Positions 63,959 through 64,000 of a DNA stretch of 64,000 nt are shown here, piece after piece. The notes under the pieces were generated by a model. That model was not told the DNA's origin and made no database searches. It was given only the letters and a program-made list of their open reading frames with translations. Made by a program: the position numbers and the translations under genes. Each line of letters opens with the position of its first letter. The stretch's first letter is position 1. Origin of the DNA: Bemisia tabaci (Eukaryota; Arthropoda; Insecta; Hemiptera; Aleyrodidae); assembly GCF_918797505.1 (NCBI RefSeq), contig NC_092797.1, positions 54,968,157 to 55,032,156 of the forward strand, in the 5' to 3' direction.

Positions 63959-64000
63959 CGCGCCAGCCGCCGCCGCGCTGGCCGCGGACGTCGCAGAATT

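Overview
This 64 kb window looks like intergenic, transposon-rich DNA from an animal nuclear genome, most likely an insect. The dense miniature inverted-repeat elements, a Helitron and Transib-like and hAT-like ends fit an insect, and a hemipteran such as a whitefly is a guess I cannot confirm from the sequence alone. I see no complete host gene, no rRNA, no CRISPR and no prokaryotic operon structure. Almost all open reading frames are short, overlap repeats, or are mirror images inside palindromes. The only recognisable protein-coding sequence is a fragment of a Helitron protein on the minus strand at 27527-28009.

Most of the readable content is about fifteen families of short non-coding inverted-repeat elements (MITEs), named here by their terminal bases. 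They include: GGACG hairpins (about 122 bp, with a 380 bp long form); GGACCG elements (about 255 bp); CTGCCG elements (about 250 bp); GGATTGC elements (about 250 bp); CGACGG, CGTCAC and GTCGC elements, which sit in ATAT; CACAGTG elements (five copies, 232-233 bp, CGNCG-type 5-bp target duplications, Transib-like); a TA-flanked CACTGAAA family; a CAGGGTGG hAT-like element with a perfect 8-bp duplication; GAGTCCC elements; GGGCTGAT elements; a GC-rich CCGTTCAAG family; and the 940-bp CCCTGG family.

Layout. 1-5 kb: GGGCTGAT, GTCGC, GGACG, GGACCG, CTGCCG and CACAGTG copies. 5.2-7.2 kb: G-rich CCGTTCAAG elements with internal tandem units. 7.2-9.8 kb: a CGTCAC element split by a 2,295-bp, nearly perfect long palindrome. 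10-17 kb: mixed elements. 18.1-19.0 kb: an intact CCCTGG element. 22-25 kb: nested MITEs and a GC-rich patch. 26.3-28.9 kb: a second CCCTGG element split by a 1,680-bp Helitron, for which the first copy preserves the empty site. 31.5-32.0 kb: a tandem array made from GGGCTGAT ends. 33.8-35.7 kb: hairpin MITEs. 36-44 kb: sparse, with one hAT-like element. 44-48 kb: nested MITEs and a Transib-like copy. 51.4-52.7 kb: a GGGCTGAT element split by a 1,024-bp inverted repeat whose arms carry a tRNA-like Pol III promoter. 54.5-56.5 kb: a 17-copy, 117-bp satellite that stays open in one frame. 57.6-63 kb: further MITEs, including one bounded by 12-bp direct repeats.

The elements do not form a pathway. 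What ties the window together is repeated nesting of transposons, which gives a readable relative chronology, and shared target-site behaviour: many families leave 4-bp AT-rich duplications.
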